Below, in pieces: positions 26,827 through 36,128 of a DNA stretch of 64,000 nucleotides. Under the pieces are notes generated by a model. The model had not been told where the DNA came from. It made no database searches and saw only the letters and a program-made list of their open reading frames with translations. This stretch comes from Clostridium sp. Marseille-P299 (lineage in GTDB: Bacteria > Bacillota > Clostridia > Lachnospirales > Lachnospiraceae): contig NZ_FJVE01000005.1 of assembly GCF_900078195.1 (NCBI RefSeq), positions 391,001 to 455,000 on the forward strand. The letters run 5' to 3'. Positions within the stretch are counted from its first letter, which is position 1; each line of letters starts with the position of its first letter. The translations under genes and the position numbers were made by a program.

Positions 26827-27573
26827 TTATTCATATTCAAAAACATCTAGCCACTTCATTAATAACTCTTTTTCTTCTTCTTTATTCTTGGTTAATTGAG
26901 CCGCAGCAACAATTGGAAGCCATGTCTGTACATAACGTTTTTCCGTATTGCTCTTCTTACAAAATGTATCCATATAAAGATCTGCTGTAGCTTGATCTTC
27001 AAGTGCAAACAATAAATATGTTCTTGCTGCATCTGCACTTGCATTTCCCTGGGTTGCATGCACCCAGTCAAGTACATACATCTTATCATTTGAAACTATA
27101 ATATTGTGAGGATTAAAATCACCATGGCAAACTTTAACATGCTTAGGCATACCATCTAAACGTGTTAATAAATCATATTTCTTAATGTTATCAATCATAT
27201 CAAGGCTATTAATCTGGCGTACTAACTTATCCTTTAACTTGTTAAGTAAAGGTGCTCTTTTTGAGTGAATTTCTAGTTGTAAATCAACCATATGTTCCAT
27301 ATACTTCTTTAAATTGCTTGGATCTTCCTTCATTATTTGGGCCAAAGTTTTACCTTCAATATAATTCATAGTGATTGCCCATTGACCTTCTACAACGCCA
27401 ACCTCACGAATACTAGGTATTGCCAATCCCGTTTCTTCCACTCGTGTTGTGTTTAATGCTTCGTTTAATACATCTGTCTTCGCAACTTCTTTGTTAAATA
27501 ACTTAATTGCATCATTACCGTCTCGATAAACGCTTGCATTCTTACCTTTTGAAATTAAGACTCCTAAGTTCAT
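26827..27573 (-). CDS. Phosphotransferase (aminoglycoside phosphotransferase/choline kinase fold)
   Basis: 248 residues from the ATG at 27573, 8 bases after GAGGAG; an ATG 18 bases upstream overlaps this site and is less likely. Kinase-like fold: Gly-poor loop and Lys (ISKGKNASVYRDGNDAIKLF), catalytic loop VCHGDFNPHNII (His150-Asn157) and Mg-binding LDW (168-170). Resembles the APH-domain family TIGR02172 often seen in Firmicutes. Substrate unknown; such chromosomal proteins are not necessarily drug-resistance enzymes. Stands alone, facing adhE. Confidence 0.8.
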   Translation of the reverse strand: MNLGVLISKGKNASVYRDGNDAIKLFNKEVAKTDVLNEALNTTRVEETGLAIPSIREVGVVEGQWAITMNYIEGKTLAQIMKEDPSNLKKYMEHMVDLQLEIHSKRAPLLNKLKDKLVRQINSLDMIDNIKKYDLLTRLDGMPKHVKVCHGDFNPHNIIVSNDKMYVLDWVHATQGNASADAARTYLLFALEDQATADLYMDTFCKKSNTEKRYVQTWLPIVAAAQLTKNKEEEKELLMKWLDVFEYE

Positions 27574-27798
27574 ACGATCCGCTCCTCTCATCTAGCACAT
27601 ACTAGTTTGATATACAATTAAAACAGCCATTTGATAATAAGATAATTTAGTCATTATTTAAAAATTATCTTACTTTTATAATAAAATTATACTACTTTTT
27701 ACCAATTATGTATAGCATTAAGATAAAGATTTTTCTCATTTATAGTATTCTTAAAATCTATAATTATGCCTTTCCTTACTGATCTTATAAGTAAATAA

Positions 27799-27842
27799 GG
27801 ATGCTATAAAATAGAAAAATTTCAATTCTACTTTATAACACC
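27799..27842 (-). terminator. Terminator of the COG2984-type ABC transporter operon
   Basis: An imperfect stem of GGATGCTATAAAATAGAA (27799-27816) against TTCTACTTTATAACACC (27826-27842), 8 bases beyond the operon's last stop, with T-rich sequence on the minus-strand 3' side. Confidence 0.65.
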
Positions 27843-27849
27843 CCTATAC

Positions 27850-28644
27850 CTAACCTAACATCATTCGATCGTTTGCAAACTCGCTTCCACTTGCCTTTTC
27901 AAACTTTTGCATAAGGTCAGCTACTTTTAAGTTTTTCTTTTCTTCCCCTTTTACATCGTATATGATATTTCCATCATGCATCATGATTAATCGATTACCT
28001 ATATTTATAGCATCCTTCATATTATGAGTTACCATCAATGCTGTTAATTGATTATTTGTTACGATGTGTTCCGTTAAGTCTAAAACTTTCTTTGCAGTCT
28101 TAGGATCTAACGCAGCCGTATGTTCATCCAACAATAACAGTTTTGGCTTTTGTAAGGTAGCCATTAAAAGTGTTAATGCCTGCCTTTGTCCCCCTGAAAG
28201 CAACCCAACCTTAGAACTCATTCGAGTTTCCAAACCTAAGTCTAGCGTTTTTAGATCTTCTACGTACTGTTCTTTTTCTTTTTGAGTAATTCCCCAACGA
28301 AGTCCTCTTTTTTTCCCTCTACGATATGCAAGAGCAAGATTTTCTTGGATCTCCATATTTGCTGCAGTTCCCTTCATTGGATCTTGAAATACTCTGCCAA
28401 GTAACTTAGCACGCACATGCTCTGGCTGCATTGTAATATCTTCTCCATCTAAAATAATACTTCCTTTATCGCTAAGATACACACCTGCAATCATATTTAA
28501 AATCGTAGATTTACCTGCACCATTTCCACCAATTACAGTTACAAAATCACCAGGGTGTAAATGCAAGTTAACACCTTTGAGTACTTGTTTTTCATTAATA
28601 GTCCCTGTATTAAATGTTTTATATAAATTTTCAATTTTAAGCAT
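27850..28644 (-). CDS. ABC transporter ATP-binding protein (COG1101 type)
   Basis: 264 residues from the ATG at 28644 (GAGGTAAGG site; an upstream ATG at 28662 would overlap the site). Single ATPase: Walker A GGNGAGKS (39-46), signature LLSGGQRQAL, Walker B LLLLDEHTAALDPKT with the His after Glu that characterises this subgroup, and H-loop MVTHNM. Energises the permease encoded 93 bases upstream. This three-part family (COG2984/4120/1101) includes tryptophan/tyrosine-type importers in some Firmicutes; the substrate here is unknown. Confidence 0.92.
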   Translation of the reverse strand: MLKIENLYKTFNTGTINEKQVLKGVNLHLHPGDFVTVIGGNGAGKSTILNMIAGVYLSDKGSIILDGEDITMQPEHVRAKLLGRVFQDPMKGTAANMEIQENLALAYRRGKKRGLRWGITQKEKEQYVEDLKTLDLGLETRMSSKVGLLSGGQRQALTLLMATLQKPKLLLLDEHTAALDPKTAKKVLDLTEHIVTNNQLTALMVTHNMKDAINIGNRLIMMHDGNIIYDVKGEEKKNLKVADLMQKFEKASGSEFANDRMMLG

Positions 28645-28737
28645 CCTTACCTCTTTCTGCATTAATCATTCCTATTCTAATGCCTTAAAGTCTTTTGTTT
28701 AATGAATCTTTTTATGTTATTAGAGCAAACTATTAAA

Positions 28738-29670
28738 CTAAATCCTTCTGGCACTTTTACGAAAATTTGTAGCTTTGAGTCTAGGAATTGATAGTGCAAT
28801 TGCAACCATAACAGCTGTTAATAGCTTTAAGTCATTTGTATTTAAACCTAGCTGAAGAACAGATGCTATAATAATTCGATAAATAACCGATCCTAAGATA
28901 ACTCCTGCTAGTTTAAAAAGGAATGATAGTTTTTTTCCTATTATGACTTCCCCAATGACAATGGATGCCAAACCTATAACAATTGCTCCTTGCCCTTTTC
29001 CAACGTCTGCTGTTTTATCACTTTGTGCAAGCAAGGCTCCAGAAAGTGCAACAAGCGCATTACCAAGTACAAGGCCGAGGATTTTAATACGATCAGTATT
29101 TTGGCCAAGCGCTCTAATCATATCTTCATTATTTCCCGTAGCTCGAAGGGCCGAACCAATTTCAGTCCCAAAAAACCAATATAATAATAGAATTAATAAG
29201 ATTGAAATTAATAACCCACTTCCTATTAAGACAATAGAATTAAAGAAATTCTCTCTCATATTCCCTTTTACGAATTCAGGAATAATATTTTTAATTTTCA
29301 TAAAGATACTTTCTTCTCTAGCAAGTGATAAATTCGCTTTGCCACTCATCACTCGTAAGTTAATAGAATATAACGAAATCATTGTGAGTATTCCCGATAA
29401 TATTGCCGGAATCTTTAATTTTGTATGTAATATACCAGTAATTGCACCTGCTGCCACACCTCCTGCAACAGCAAATATCAGGCTTAAAAATGGATTCATA
29501 CCAAGTTCTACCGTAAGAACTATACTAATACATCCACCTAAGGTAAAACTTCCATCACAGGTCATATCTGCAAAATCTAAAATACGAAATGTGATATATA
29601 TTCCGAGGGCCATAATACCCCATATCAATCCCTGCCCAATTGCTCCTAAATATGCTAACAGTAAACTCAT
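28738..29670 (-). CDS. ABC transporter permease (COG4120 type)
   Basis: 310 residues from the ATG at 29670, preceded by TTGGAGGAAAAA; a TTG 12 bases upstream forms part of the ribosome site. About eight hydrophobic segments spread over the whole length, family-typical RILDFADMTCDGSFTLGG near the start and TDRIKILGLVLGNALVALSGALLAQ in the second half. Membrane channel of the importer, between the binding-protein and ATPase genes. Related to the branched-chain-type permease superfamily. Confidence 0.9.
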   Translation of the reverse strand: MSLLLAYLGAIGQGLIWGIMALGIYITFRILDFADMTCDGSFTLGGCISIVLTVELGMNPFLSLIFAVAGGVAAGAITGILHTKLKIPAILSGILTMISLYSINLRVMSGKANLSLAREESIFMKIKNIIPEFVKGNMRENFFNSIVLIGSGLLISILLILLLYWFFGTEIGSALRATGNNEDMIRALGQNTDRIKILGLVLGNALVALSGALLAQSDKTADVGKGQGAIVIGLASIVIGEVIIGKKLSFLFKLAGVILGSVIYRIIIASVLQLGLNTNDLKLLTAVMVAIALSIPRLKATNFRKSARRI

Positions 29671-29770
29671 TTTTTCCTCCAAAGTTTAAAATAAAGACAT
29701 TTTGGCTTGCCTTTTAAGAGATAATTCCTAAAAAGCAAGCCTATTAAATGAATTTAGATTTTGTAATAAT

Positions 29771-30775
29771 TTATTGATTTGCTTCCGCTAATACTTCATC
29801 TGGAATGACAATACCTAATTGATTTGCAACATCTTCGTTAATTTTAAGTGTAACCTTTTCTGAATTTATGTACTCAATTGGCATGCTATCAATCTTAGCT
29901 TCCCCTTTAAATAGCTTCACTGCTTGAGCAGCAGTTTGCTTACCAAGTTCATAATAATTAATACCATAAGTAGCTAAGCCACCTTCGGATAACATACCTT
30001 CCTCACCAACAATGACTGGCAAATTGTTTTCATTTGCTATCATTGCAACTGTAGCCATACCACTAGCAATCATATTATCCGTTGGTGCATAAATAGCATC
30101 CACTTTATTAATTAATGATTCTACAACTTGTTGAATTTCACTTGAAGCAGATACTGTTGCATGTACAACCTCTAATCCAAGATTTTTTGCTTCTTCTTCA
30201 GCCATATCTGCTTGGATTTGAGAGTTTACTTCACTTGAACAATATAAAATTGCAACTTTCTTAGCTTCTGGTAAAATTCTTTTTAATAGCTTCATCTGCT
30301 CTTCTACTGGCGTTAAATCAGACGTTCCTGATACATTCCCTCCAGGTGCTTCATTGGTTTCTACTAACCCTGTAGCCGCTGGATCTGTAACAGCAGTTAT
30401 TAAGATTGGTATTTCGGTAGTTGCATTGGCACACGCCTGTGCTGCATTAGTCGCAATTGCTAAAATAAGATCATTATTATCAGTTACTAGCTTTTGTGCG
30501 ATTGTAGTACAATTGGATTGATCTCCACTTGCATTTTGGTAATCAATTTTAATATTATCGCCATCTACGTATCCAGCTTCACTTAATCCATCAACAAATC
30601 CTTTGTATGAAGCATCTAGTGCATCATGTGTAACTAATTGGGATACACCAATATTGATTACACCATCTTTTCCAAAACTGGTTTTGGCGTCATCCTTTGT
30701 ACCACAACCTGTAAACATACCCATAGTTAAAGCGAGACTTAAACTAAGTACGAGAACTTTCTTCATTTTCTTCAT
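29771..30775 (-). CDS. ABC transporter substrate-binding lipoprotein (COG2984 type)
   Basis: 334 residues. Lipoprotein signal: basic MKKMKK, hydrophobic core, MFTGCGTKDD with Cys24 as the lipid anchor. The mature part is a two-domain binding protein (SQLVTHDALDASYKGFVDGL, AYGINYYELGKQTA) of the ABC-type family with Thr/Ser-rich pocket (NASGDQSNCTTIAQKLV, PILITAVTDPAATGLV). First gene of the operon, exported and tethered to the outer face of the membrane. Ligand unknown: members bind aromatic amino acids in some species (established for TrpX-like proteins), but that is not shown here. Confidence 0.9.
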   Translation of the reverse strand: MKKMKKVLVLSLSLALTMGMFTGCGTKDDAKTSFGKDGVINIGVSQLVTHDALDASYKGFVDGLSEAGYVDGDNIKIDYQNASGDQSNCTTIAQKLVTDNNDLILAIATNAAQACANATTEIPILITAVTDPAATGLVETNEAPGGNVSGTSDLTPVEEQMKLLKRILPEAKKVAILYCSSEVNSQIQADMAEEEAKNLGLEVVHATVSASSEIQQVVESLINKVDAIYAPTDNMIASGMATVAMIANENNLPVIVGEEGMLSEGGLATYGINYYELGKQTAAQAVKLFKGEAKIDSMPIEYINSEKVTLKINEDVANQLGIVIPDEVLAEANQ

Positions 30776-31214
30776 ATTCCTGCCCCTTTTACCTCAATAA
30801 TTGCCGTGCACATATTCTTACATTACTTTGTTGCTATATTGCTTTAACGCTTTTATCTGACAAAGTGATTATACGATAAAATTATCATTTCGTCAACTAA
30901 ATCTTGAATATTTTGGAAGAATATACAAATCATTTTATGGAAAAATTTATACGATAATTTACTTATATATCATTAATATTTGAAATAGTCTATTTCTTAC
31001 TGAAATAAACAAAACTTACCTTAACATTTAAAGCGAAATATGATAAAATTAACTTAATATTTATTACTTATAGAACTATTCAATGATATAATTTATGTTT
31101 TGTATTTATTCCATTTAAAGCACATCAGGAGGTAATCATATATTTTTAATATGATATATAAACAAAAACCTCCTACAAGCACCACTAAACTCTTCTATAA
31201 GAAAGGAATTTGTT
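30776..31214. other. Divergent intergenic region with an inverted repeat before araD
   Basis: AT-rich region that must hold promoters for the transporter operon (minus) and araD (plus); I could not place either with confidence. At 31127-31174 an AGGAGGT that looks like a perfect Shine-Dalgarno is followed, 34 bases on, by its complement ACCTCCT. No long frame starts there; a 31-codon frame (ATG at 31151) runs across the araD start. Confidence 0.5.
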
Positions 31215-31913
31215 ATGTTAGAACAATTAAAGCAAACTGTTTATGAAGCCAACATGCTTCTTCCAAAACACGGATTAGTAACCTTTACTTGGGGAAATGT
31301 TTCTGCAATCCATAGAGATTTAGGACTTATTGTTATCAAGCCATCTGGTGTAGATTATGAAATAATGACTCCGGAAGATATGGTTGTTGTTGACCTTAAT
31401 GGAAATCTAGTAGAGGGAAATCTAAATCCATCTTCAGACACTCCAACACATATCGAATTATACAAAGCATTTCCAAACATCGGCGGAATTGTACATACAC
31501 ACTCACGATGGGCTACGACCTTTGCTCAAGCTGGTATGGGTATACCTCCTTTAGGTACAACACATGCCGATTATTTCTATGGTGAAATTCCCTGCACACG
31601 TAAAATGACAACTGAAGAAATTTCTAATTCATATGAAAAAGAAACTGGTACTGTAATCATTGAACACTTTTTAAACGAGAATCTTAACCCGGACCAAATT
31701 CCTGCTGCTCTTGTCTATAGCCATGGCCCATTTGCTTGGGGTACGGATGCTAAAAATGCAGTTCACAATGCAGTTGTACTAGAAGAAGTAGCTTTTATGG
31801 CTTATCACTCTTTAATATTAAGAAATAATTCTCTTTCTAACATGCAACCAGAATTACTCGATAAACATTTCCTAAGAAAACATGGTAAAAATGCTTATTA
31901 CGGTCAAAAATAG
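31215..31913 (+). CDS. araD: L-ribulose-5-phosphate 4-epimerase
   Basis: 232 residues, family-normal. Class II aldolase fold: GNVSAI (28-33) and KPSGVDY bind the phosphate, Asp75 in SSDTPTH, metal ligands His94 and His96 in [12 protein letters not shown], and a third His in [10 protein letters not shown]. Interconverts L-ribulose 5-phosphate and D-xylulose 5-phosphate, feeding arabinose (or ascorbate/ulaG-type routes) into the pentose pathway. AAAGGA eight bases upstream of the ATG. No araA or araB adjacent; stands alone with its own terminator. Confidence 0.92.
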   Translation: MLEQLKQTVYEANMLLPKHGLVTFTWGNVSAIHRDLGLIVIKPSGVDYEIMTPEDMVVVDLNGNLVEGNLNPSSDTPTHIELYKAFPNIGGIVHTHSRWATTFAQAGMGIPPLGTTHADYFYGEIPCTRKMTTEEISNSYEKETGTVIIEHFLNENLNPDQIPAALVYSHGPFAWGTDAKNAVHNAVVLEEVAFMAYHSLILRNNSLSNMQPELLDKHFLRKHGKNAYYGQK

Positions 31914-31922
31914 CTTGTTTTT

Positions 31923-31972
31923 AAAATCATCTACAAGAGATTATAAAAATTTAATCTTGTAGGTGATTTTTT
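31923..31972 (+). terminator. araD terminator
   Basis: A 16-base-pair stem (31923-31938 with 31955-31970, one G-U) ending in TTTTTT, ten bases after the stop. Confidence 0.9.
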
Positions 31973-32208
31973 AATATTTTATTATATTATCGAAATAAAT
32001 AATTAAGGTTTTCTAGGCATTTACATCTTGCCCCAAATACCAAAATAATCTATAATATATTTGGTAAGAATATAAATTATGACCTTTTATTCACATAGCA
32101 TATAAGATTCTATAAATTAATCCACAAATATTATCTTATATGTTAATTTTTTGCAAACAAACGCTATAAAATATTAATTTTTTAGCTTTATGTCTTGGAG
32201 GACAAATA

Positions 32209-33750
32209 ATGAAATTTTTTAAACGAAATAAATTCTTTAGAGTATTTTGCTGTTTACTTACAACAGTTTTTATATATAATTCAGTTCCTGTCAGTGCTAG
32301 TACAGTACAGACAAACGAGAATCAAGATAAAGCAAGTACAAACTCTTCCGATTTTACCTGGCCAAAAGGTCCATCGGTATATGCAGATGCCGCGATTGTA
32401 ATGGAGGCAAGTACTGGTTTAATTTTATATGAAAAGGATATTTACGACGCTCATTATCCCGCAAGTATTACAAAAATCATGACAACCTTACTTGCACTTG
32501 AGAATAATAAATTAAACGAAACTGTGACCATGTCACATGAAGCAGAGTGGGATGTTGATTTTAACAGCTCACGTATTGGACTAGTTGAAGGAGAGCAACT
32601 CTCTTTAGAAGATGCCCTTTATGCCGTTATGTTAGAATCCGCAAATGAAGTTTCTTATGCCGTTGGTGAACATGTTGCGAATGGACCAATTACTGATTTT
32701 GCAAAAATGATGAATGATCGAGCAAAAGAACTTGGATGTAAAAATACTAACTTTGTGAATCCTCATGGCCTTCATGATGACAATCATTATACTTGTGCTT
32801 ATGATATGGCCTTAATTGCACAAGCAGCTATTAAAAATGCCGACTTTCGTAAAATAACATCATCAAGAACTCATACAATACCGGCAACAAATAAAAACGT
32901 TGCTAGACCTCTTGCCAATCACCATCGTTTTATCAGAAAGACTCTAAATTATGATGGTACTATAGGTGGAAAAACAGGAGGTACAACAGAAGCTAAAACT
33001 ACTTTAGTAACGTATGCTGAGCGCAATGGTTTAACTTTAATTGCTGTTGTTCTTCACGTAGACACTTCTCTTCATGCTTATGAAGATACCGCTAAAATAT
33101 TAGATTTTGCCTTTGATAACTATTCCCTTTATAATATTGAACAAACTGAGATTTCAAGCGATACTAGCTTTCCAGACCTATTTTCATCATTACCTTTTTT
33201 TAAGAAAGATGACGAAGATTTAATACGTATCGGTGATGACAGTAATATCGTCTTACCAAATACAGCAAATATAAAAGATGCTGAAAAATCAATTACATTA
33301 ACTCCAATTGATGAATTATCCCATGGTGACAATGTAATTGGAAAAATCTCTTATACCTATGCAGGTAAATACGTTGGTTTTGCTGATATACTATATTATA
33401 ATAGCGATTATCCAATCACCAAAGAAATAATCGAAGAAAAATGGCCTAGTTACTTAGTATCTCCAGAAGTGGTTATTGCTGCTAGAGAAACCAATGAAAA
33501 TACGACTAGTGATTCAAAAGAAGTAATTAATACTTCCAACAATAAAAATGAAACTGCAAAGACTAAATCATCTAAAACAAAGCCTATTCTCTTAGGTATT
33601 GTTGCAGGTGGAATTGTCCTTGTTATTGGTTGGTATATTCTCTTTGTTGAGTTTCCTCATAGAAAACGTAGACGAACATATCTTGCAAATCGTAAAAAAC
33701 GCATGGACTCATTAAGACATTTAACCAGAGACGACCACTTAGATTTTTAG
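32209..33750 (+). CDS. D-alanyl-D-alanine carboxypeptidase (PBP5/DacF-like, class C low-mass PBP)
   Basis: 513 residues, longer than usual (380-450). Signal peptide at 1-30 (VPVSAS), then the peptidase S11 domain: Ser86-x-x-Lys89 (SITK), Ser144-Ala-Asn146 (SAN) and Lys255-Thr-Gly (KTGGT), so all catalytic motifs are intact. A C-terminal beta-sandwich (about 330-420), a Ser/Thr/Asn/Lys-rich linker (about 430-460), a membrane helix (about 462-482) and a basic tail (HRKRRRTYLANRKKR) follow; it is therefore anchored by a true helix, not the amphipathic end of PBP5. Trims the terminal D-Ala of peptidoglycan. The SigF-controlled sporulation DacF is one possible homologue. Confidence 0.9.
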   Translation: MKFFKRNKFFRVFCCLLTTVFIYNSVPVSASTVQTNENQDKASTNSSDFTWPKGPSVYADAAIVMEASTGLILYEKDIYDAHYPASITKIMTTLLALENNKLNETVTMSHEAEWDVDFNSSRIGLVEGEQLSLEDALYAVMLESANEVSYAVGEHVANGPITDFAKMMNDRAKELGCKNTNFVNPHGLHDDNHYTCAYDMALIAQAAIKNADFRKITSSRTHTIPATNKNVARPLANHHRFIRKTLNYDGTIGGKTGGTTEAKTTLVTYAERNGLTLIAVVLHVDTSLHAYEDTAKILDFAFDNYSLYNIEQTEISSDTSFPDLFSSLPFFKKDDEDLIRIGDDSNIVLPNTANIKDAEKSITLTPIDELSHGDNVIGKISYTYAGKYVGFADILYYNSDYPITKEIIEEKWPSYLVSPEVVIAARETNENTTSDSKEVINTSNNKNETAKTKSSKTKPILLGIVAGGIVLVIGWYILFVEFPHRKRRRTYLANRKKRMDSLRHLTRDDHLDF

Positions 33751-33994
33751 ACCATTATTTAGTAAGGATCAATAATTTACTATCCTTTTACTTTCTAAAT
33801 GCAATGATAAGATAGTTACTTCCACCTTACGTGATACTACAATGATAAAAGGAGTACTTTTATCTTACGTAGTAAATACAATAAAAAGTCTACTATTTTA
33901 TATTTTATTGTTTATTAAACGAAACGTCAGCTCGCTATATTTACTAAGTTGAATATGGCTTTGCTATATGTAATATTAATAGGACTATTAGTAG
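33751..33994. other. Intergenic sequence after the carboxypeptidase gene
   Basis: About 245 bases up to the terminator at 33995. AT-rich, with two related TTACGTG/TTACGTA-containing stretches (around 33828 and 33865) that include AATGATAAA/AATAAAAA-like repeats. No gene seen. Confidence 0.35.
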
Positions 33995-34029
33995 AAAACG
34001 AGGTCAACTTCTAAGTTGCCTCGTTTTTT
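33995..34029. terminator. Terminator between the carboxypeptidase and the small membrane-protein gene
   Basis: AAAACGAGGTCAACTT against AAGTTGCCTCGTTTT (one bulged T), ending TTTTT on the plus strand and AAAA-flanked on the minus side, so it may serve both convergent genes. Rest of the 350-base gap: AT-rich, no gene. Confidence 0.75.
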
Positions 34030-34102
34030 ATACAATTATTTAATTAACTGAATATCCTATTCATTCCATTCTTTTAATTAGAACCTATCTATTACCAATG
34101 TC

Positions 34103-34457
34103 TCAAATTTCAGTGCTTTTAATGTCATCCAATCTATGTTCTATATTCTCCGTACCTTTTTTAGTAACAACATATATTGCTTTTTGTACAGTCTCTATTC
34201 TATTACTTGTTTCATCTATTTTTTTTAGGACTTCTTGCAATCGTAAATCATCTTCTTCTTTTTCCAGCAGATGTTTATTATAAATATCTGATTCAATCTT
34301 ATTCATTAAGAAGTAGGCAGCAATCAACATTACGATTCCTGCCCCCCCCCACAGCCAGATAATCCGCATGAAATTCAATTAAAACAAAGGCTGCGAAATA
34401 AATAGAAGCAATGAAACATAATGTTGGAATTATTTTAGAATTTCTTTTCTCTTTCAT
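34103..34457 (-). pseudogene. Small membrane protein gene, frameshifted at a nine-G run
   Basis: The frame from the ATG at 34457 (AAAGGGGC site) reads MKEKRNSKIIPTLCFIASI, a membrane segment, then VLIEFHADYLAVGGG and is then out of frame to a stop. From the run G9 (34342-34350 on the reverse strand) the other frame continues as a second hydrophobic segment (GIVMLIAAYFLMNK) and a coiled-coil cytoplasmic tail ending DDIKSTEI at 34103. Removing one G (G8) joins both into a 117-residue two-helix protein with C-terminal coiled coil. The downstream piece alone could only start at 34378 without an obvious ribosome site. Phase variation, decay or a sequencing error are all possible. Confidence 0.75.
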
Positions 34458-34537
34458 GCCTGCCCCTTTTCTATGATTTTGCCCATCATCACTATTTACA
34501 TGAATTATAATTTAATATAGACCGAACTAATTCGTAT

Positions 34538-34697
34538 ATGATATTGTTGTTCCAATCGCTTCTGACGGTGAATTTGCAACCACCTCATAACGATTTCATT
34601 ATATCATGAATCAATCCCCTTCATGATCTTGTTACTTCAATCGGCATATGCAACGAATTTACAGATACCTCATTCCGCTTTCATTATATCATAAATG
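34538..34697. repeat. Two imperfect direct copies, 85 bases apart
   Basis: Copy 1 (34538-34612) and copy 2 (34623-34697) share ATGAT-TTGTT, CAATCG, GAATTT, ACCTCA and the exact 14-mer TTTCATTATATCAT, all with the same 85-base offset. Roughly two thirds identity. They lie in the 425-base stretch between the small membrane-protein gene and tRNA-Arg, where I find no reading frame with a ribosome site. Confidence 0.65.
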
Positions 34698-34840
34698 ACA
34701 TACTTACACAATTTTTCTAAATTTGGTGCTTTATATGAAATGGTTAACTACTGCAATCCCTAAGCATTACATACAATTTTTTTACCTTATACTAAATCTC
34801 TAAGGCAACATCATATTTTCTAGAGTCTTATTTAAAAAGT

Positions 34841-34878
34841 AAAAAAGAAGCATTGAAAATCAAAATTTTCAATGCTTC
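34841..34878 (-). terminator. Terminator of the tRNA-Arg gene
   Basis: GAAGCATTGAAAAT and ATTTTCAATGCTTC form a perfect 14-base-pair stem with a 4-base loop; minus-strand U-tract CTTTTTT follows. Four bases after the tRNA's 3' end. Confidence 0.93.
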
Positions 34879-34881
34879 CAA

Positions 34882-34955
<74 letters not shown>

Positions 34956-35086
34956 ATCTATGAAAAGTTTTCTAAATCAAACTTATCACCTATAGAATTG
35001 TCATATAAATAATAAAGCGTATCCATACGATACGCTTATTATTATATAAACAAATTAAAATAAAGTCAAGTTATGCCTTAGTTTGC

Positions 35087-35962
35087 TTATGCAAAAAAAT
35101 CCACATTACCTTGCATCCATACAATTCCTCGGAATCTTCTACCTACAAGAGGTTCCCCGAGTAAATCTTTTTTATTAATACAAACCTCAAAAACTAAATG
35201 ATTGCAATCAACCTGTAGGATATAAACTTCTTCACCTGATTTTGTGTTTGTAACTAAGTTATGATCTAGAATCGTTCCTAGAATCGTATAATTATCCGAC
35301 TCAGATCCGTAAGGTATAAAAGATGTATCAACAATAGAATAAATATCTTCATACTTGATTCGTTTTGATACCATAGCATAAAGGTCGATATCGTCTACCG
35401 TTAAACTATCAATCGCTTCCTGATTTCCCTTTTTTGCTTCCGCAATTAATTGATTTCTATGATGTATATCTGCATTTGAGATTTTGATCTGCTTTTCATC
35501 CTTTTCAACTGGTAATAATATTTTACCATCAAGAGCTAATGCAGACAATGTAACGGAATGCACTAAAGGTCCTTTTTTTTGTTTAAAATTCAAATAATCA
35601 ATTGAATTTTGCAAATAAAATATGAGAGAAACACCTAAACGATAGTCATCGCACATACCAGTGTATGCATCGGTATCAACCCTTTTACTTATATATACTT
35701 CTTCTCTGGTACTTACATTGCGTCCTGAAAAATAGGGAAAATAATGTTCCATGTGAAACACTTCATTCTCATCATATTCACCTCGAACTGTAATACCTAA
35801 TCCCTCGCCGAATTCCATTGATAATTCAGCAACGGAAGAAGAATTACCTAAACGTATCATGTGACGTTCGGATGCCTGATTAATAACCATTTGAACTAAG
35901 GCTTCTACTTCTTTTCTACTCTTCAATTGACTAAAGCCAATGGCTTTTAAAAAACTATGCAT
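35087..35962 (-). CDS. Conserved protein resembling the DUF3881 family
   Basis: 291 residues. I match it from memory to the Lachnospiraceae DUF3881 family on the basis of the start MHSFLKAIGFSQLKSRKEVE, the length and the middle/end (GITVRGEYDENEVFHMEHYFPY, CMDDYRLGVSLIFYLQN-like CDDYRLGVSLIFYLQN); no catalytic motif is visible and it has no signal or membrane segment. Start supported by AGGTGATT. A near-parS sequence lies inside it at 35745. First of a block of minus-strand genes leading to the origin; function unknown. Confidence 0.6.
   Translation of the reverse strand: MHSFLKAIGFSQLKSRKEVEALVQMVINQASERHMIRLGNSSSVAELSMEFGEGLGITVRGEYDENEVFHMEHYFPYFSGRNVSTREEVYISKRVDTDAYTGMCDDYRLGVSLIFYLQNSIDYLNFKQKKGPLVHSVTLSALALDGKILLPVEKDEKQIKISNADIHHRNQLIAEAKKGNQEAIDSLTVDDIDLYAMVSKRIKYEDIYSIVDTSFIPYGSESDNYTILGTILDHNLVTNTKSGEEVYILQVDCNHLVFEVCINKKDLLGEPLVGRRFRGIVWMQGNVDFFA
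35745..35760. promoter_or_regulatory. Degenerate parS-like site
   Basis: TGTTCCATGTGAAACA agrees with the parS 16-mer TGTTTCACGTGAAACA at 14 of 16 positions. It lies inside the DUF3881-like gene, about 3 kb outward of the parS in parB. Binding is unproven. Confidence 0.5.
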
Positions 35963-36128
35963 CTAATCACCTGATTACTTTCTGTCTTATTTCTAAAAAT
36001 ATAATTATCATCTATTATTTATAACACATTTTATGTATATAATCAATACAAGAAAAAGAGTTAACTATACGCTCAACTGTGATGAAGAGTTTAAAATATA
36101 TTTATTCTATAATTGCTACATAGAATGT

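Noticed and set aside
26827..27573. Antibiotic-resistance aminoglycoside phosphotransferase
   Set aside because: The APH fold is present but the sequence lacks a recognisable resistance subfamily; many chromosomal members act on other substrates.
28943..29689. 248-codon plus-strand frame opposite the ABC permease gene
   Set aside because: It is the antisense of a real gene with family-typical sequence, has no ribosome site and gives an implausible Ser/Pro/Ile-rich product.
30776..31214. T-box before the COG2984-type transporter
   Set aside because: Some of these transporters carry one, but the leader here has no T-box core.
34098..34362. Two plus-strand 61-codon frames over the broken membrane-protein gene
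   Set aside because: Both are reverse-strand shadows of the minus-strand reading; no ribosome site and biased composition.
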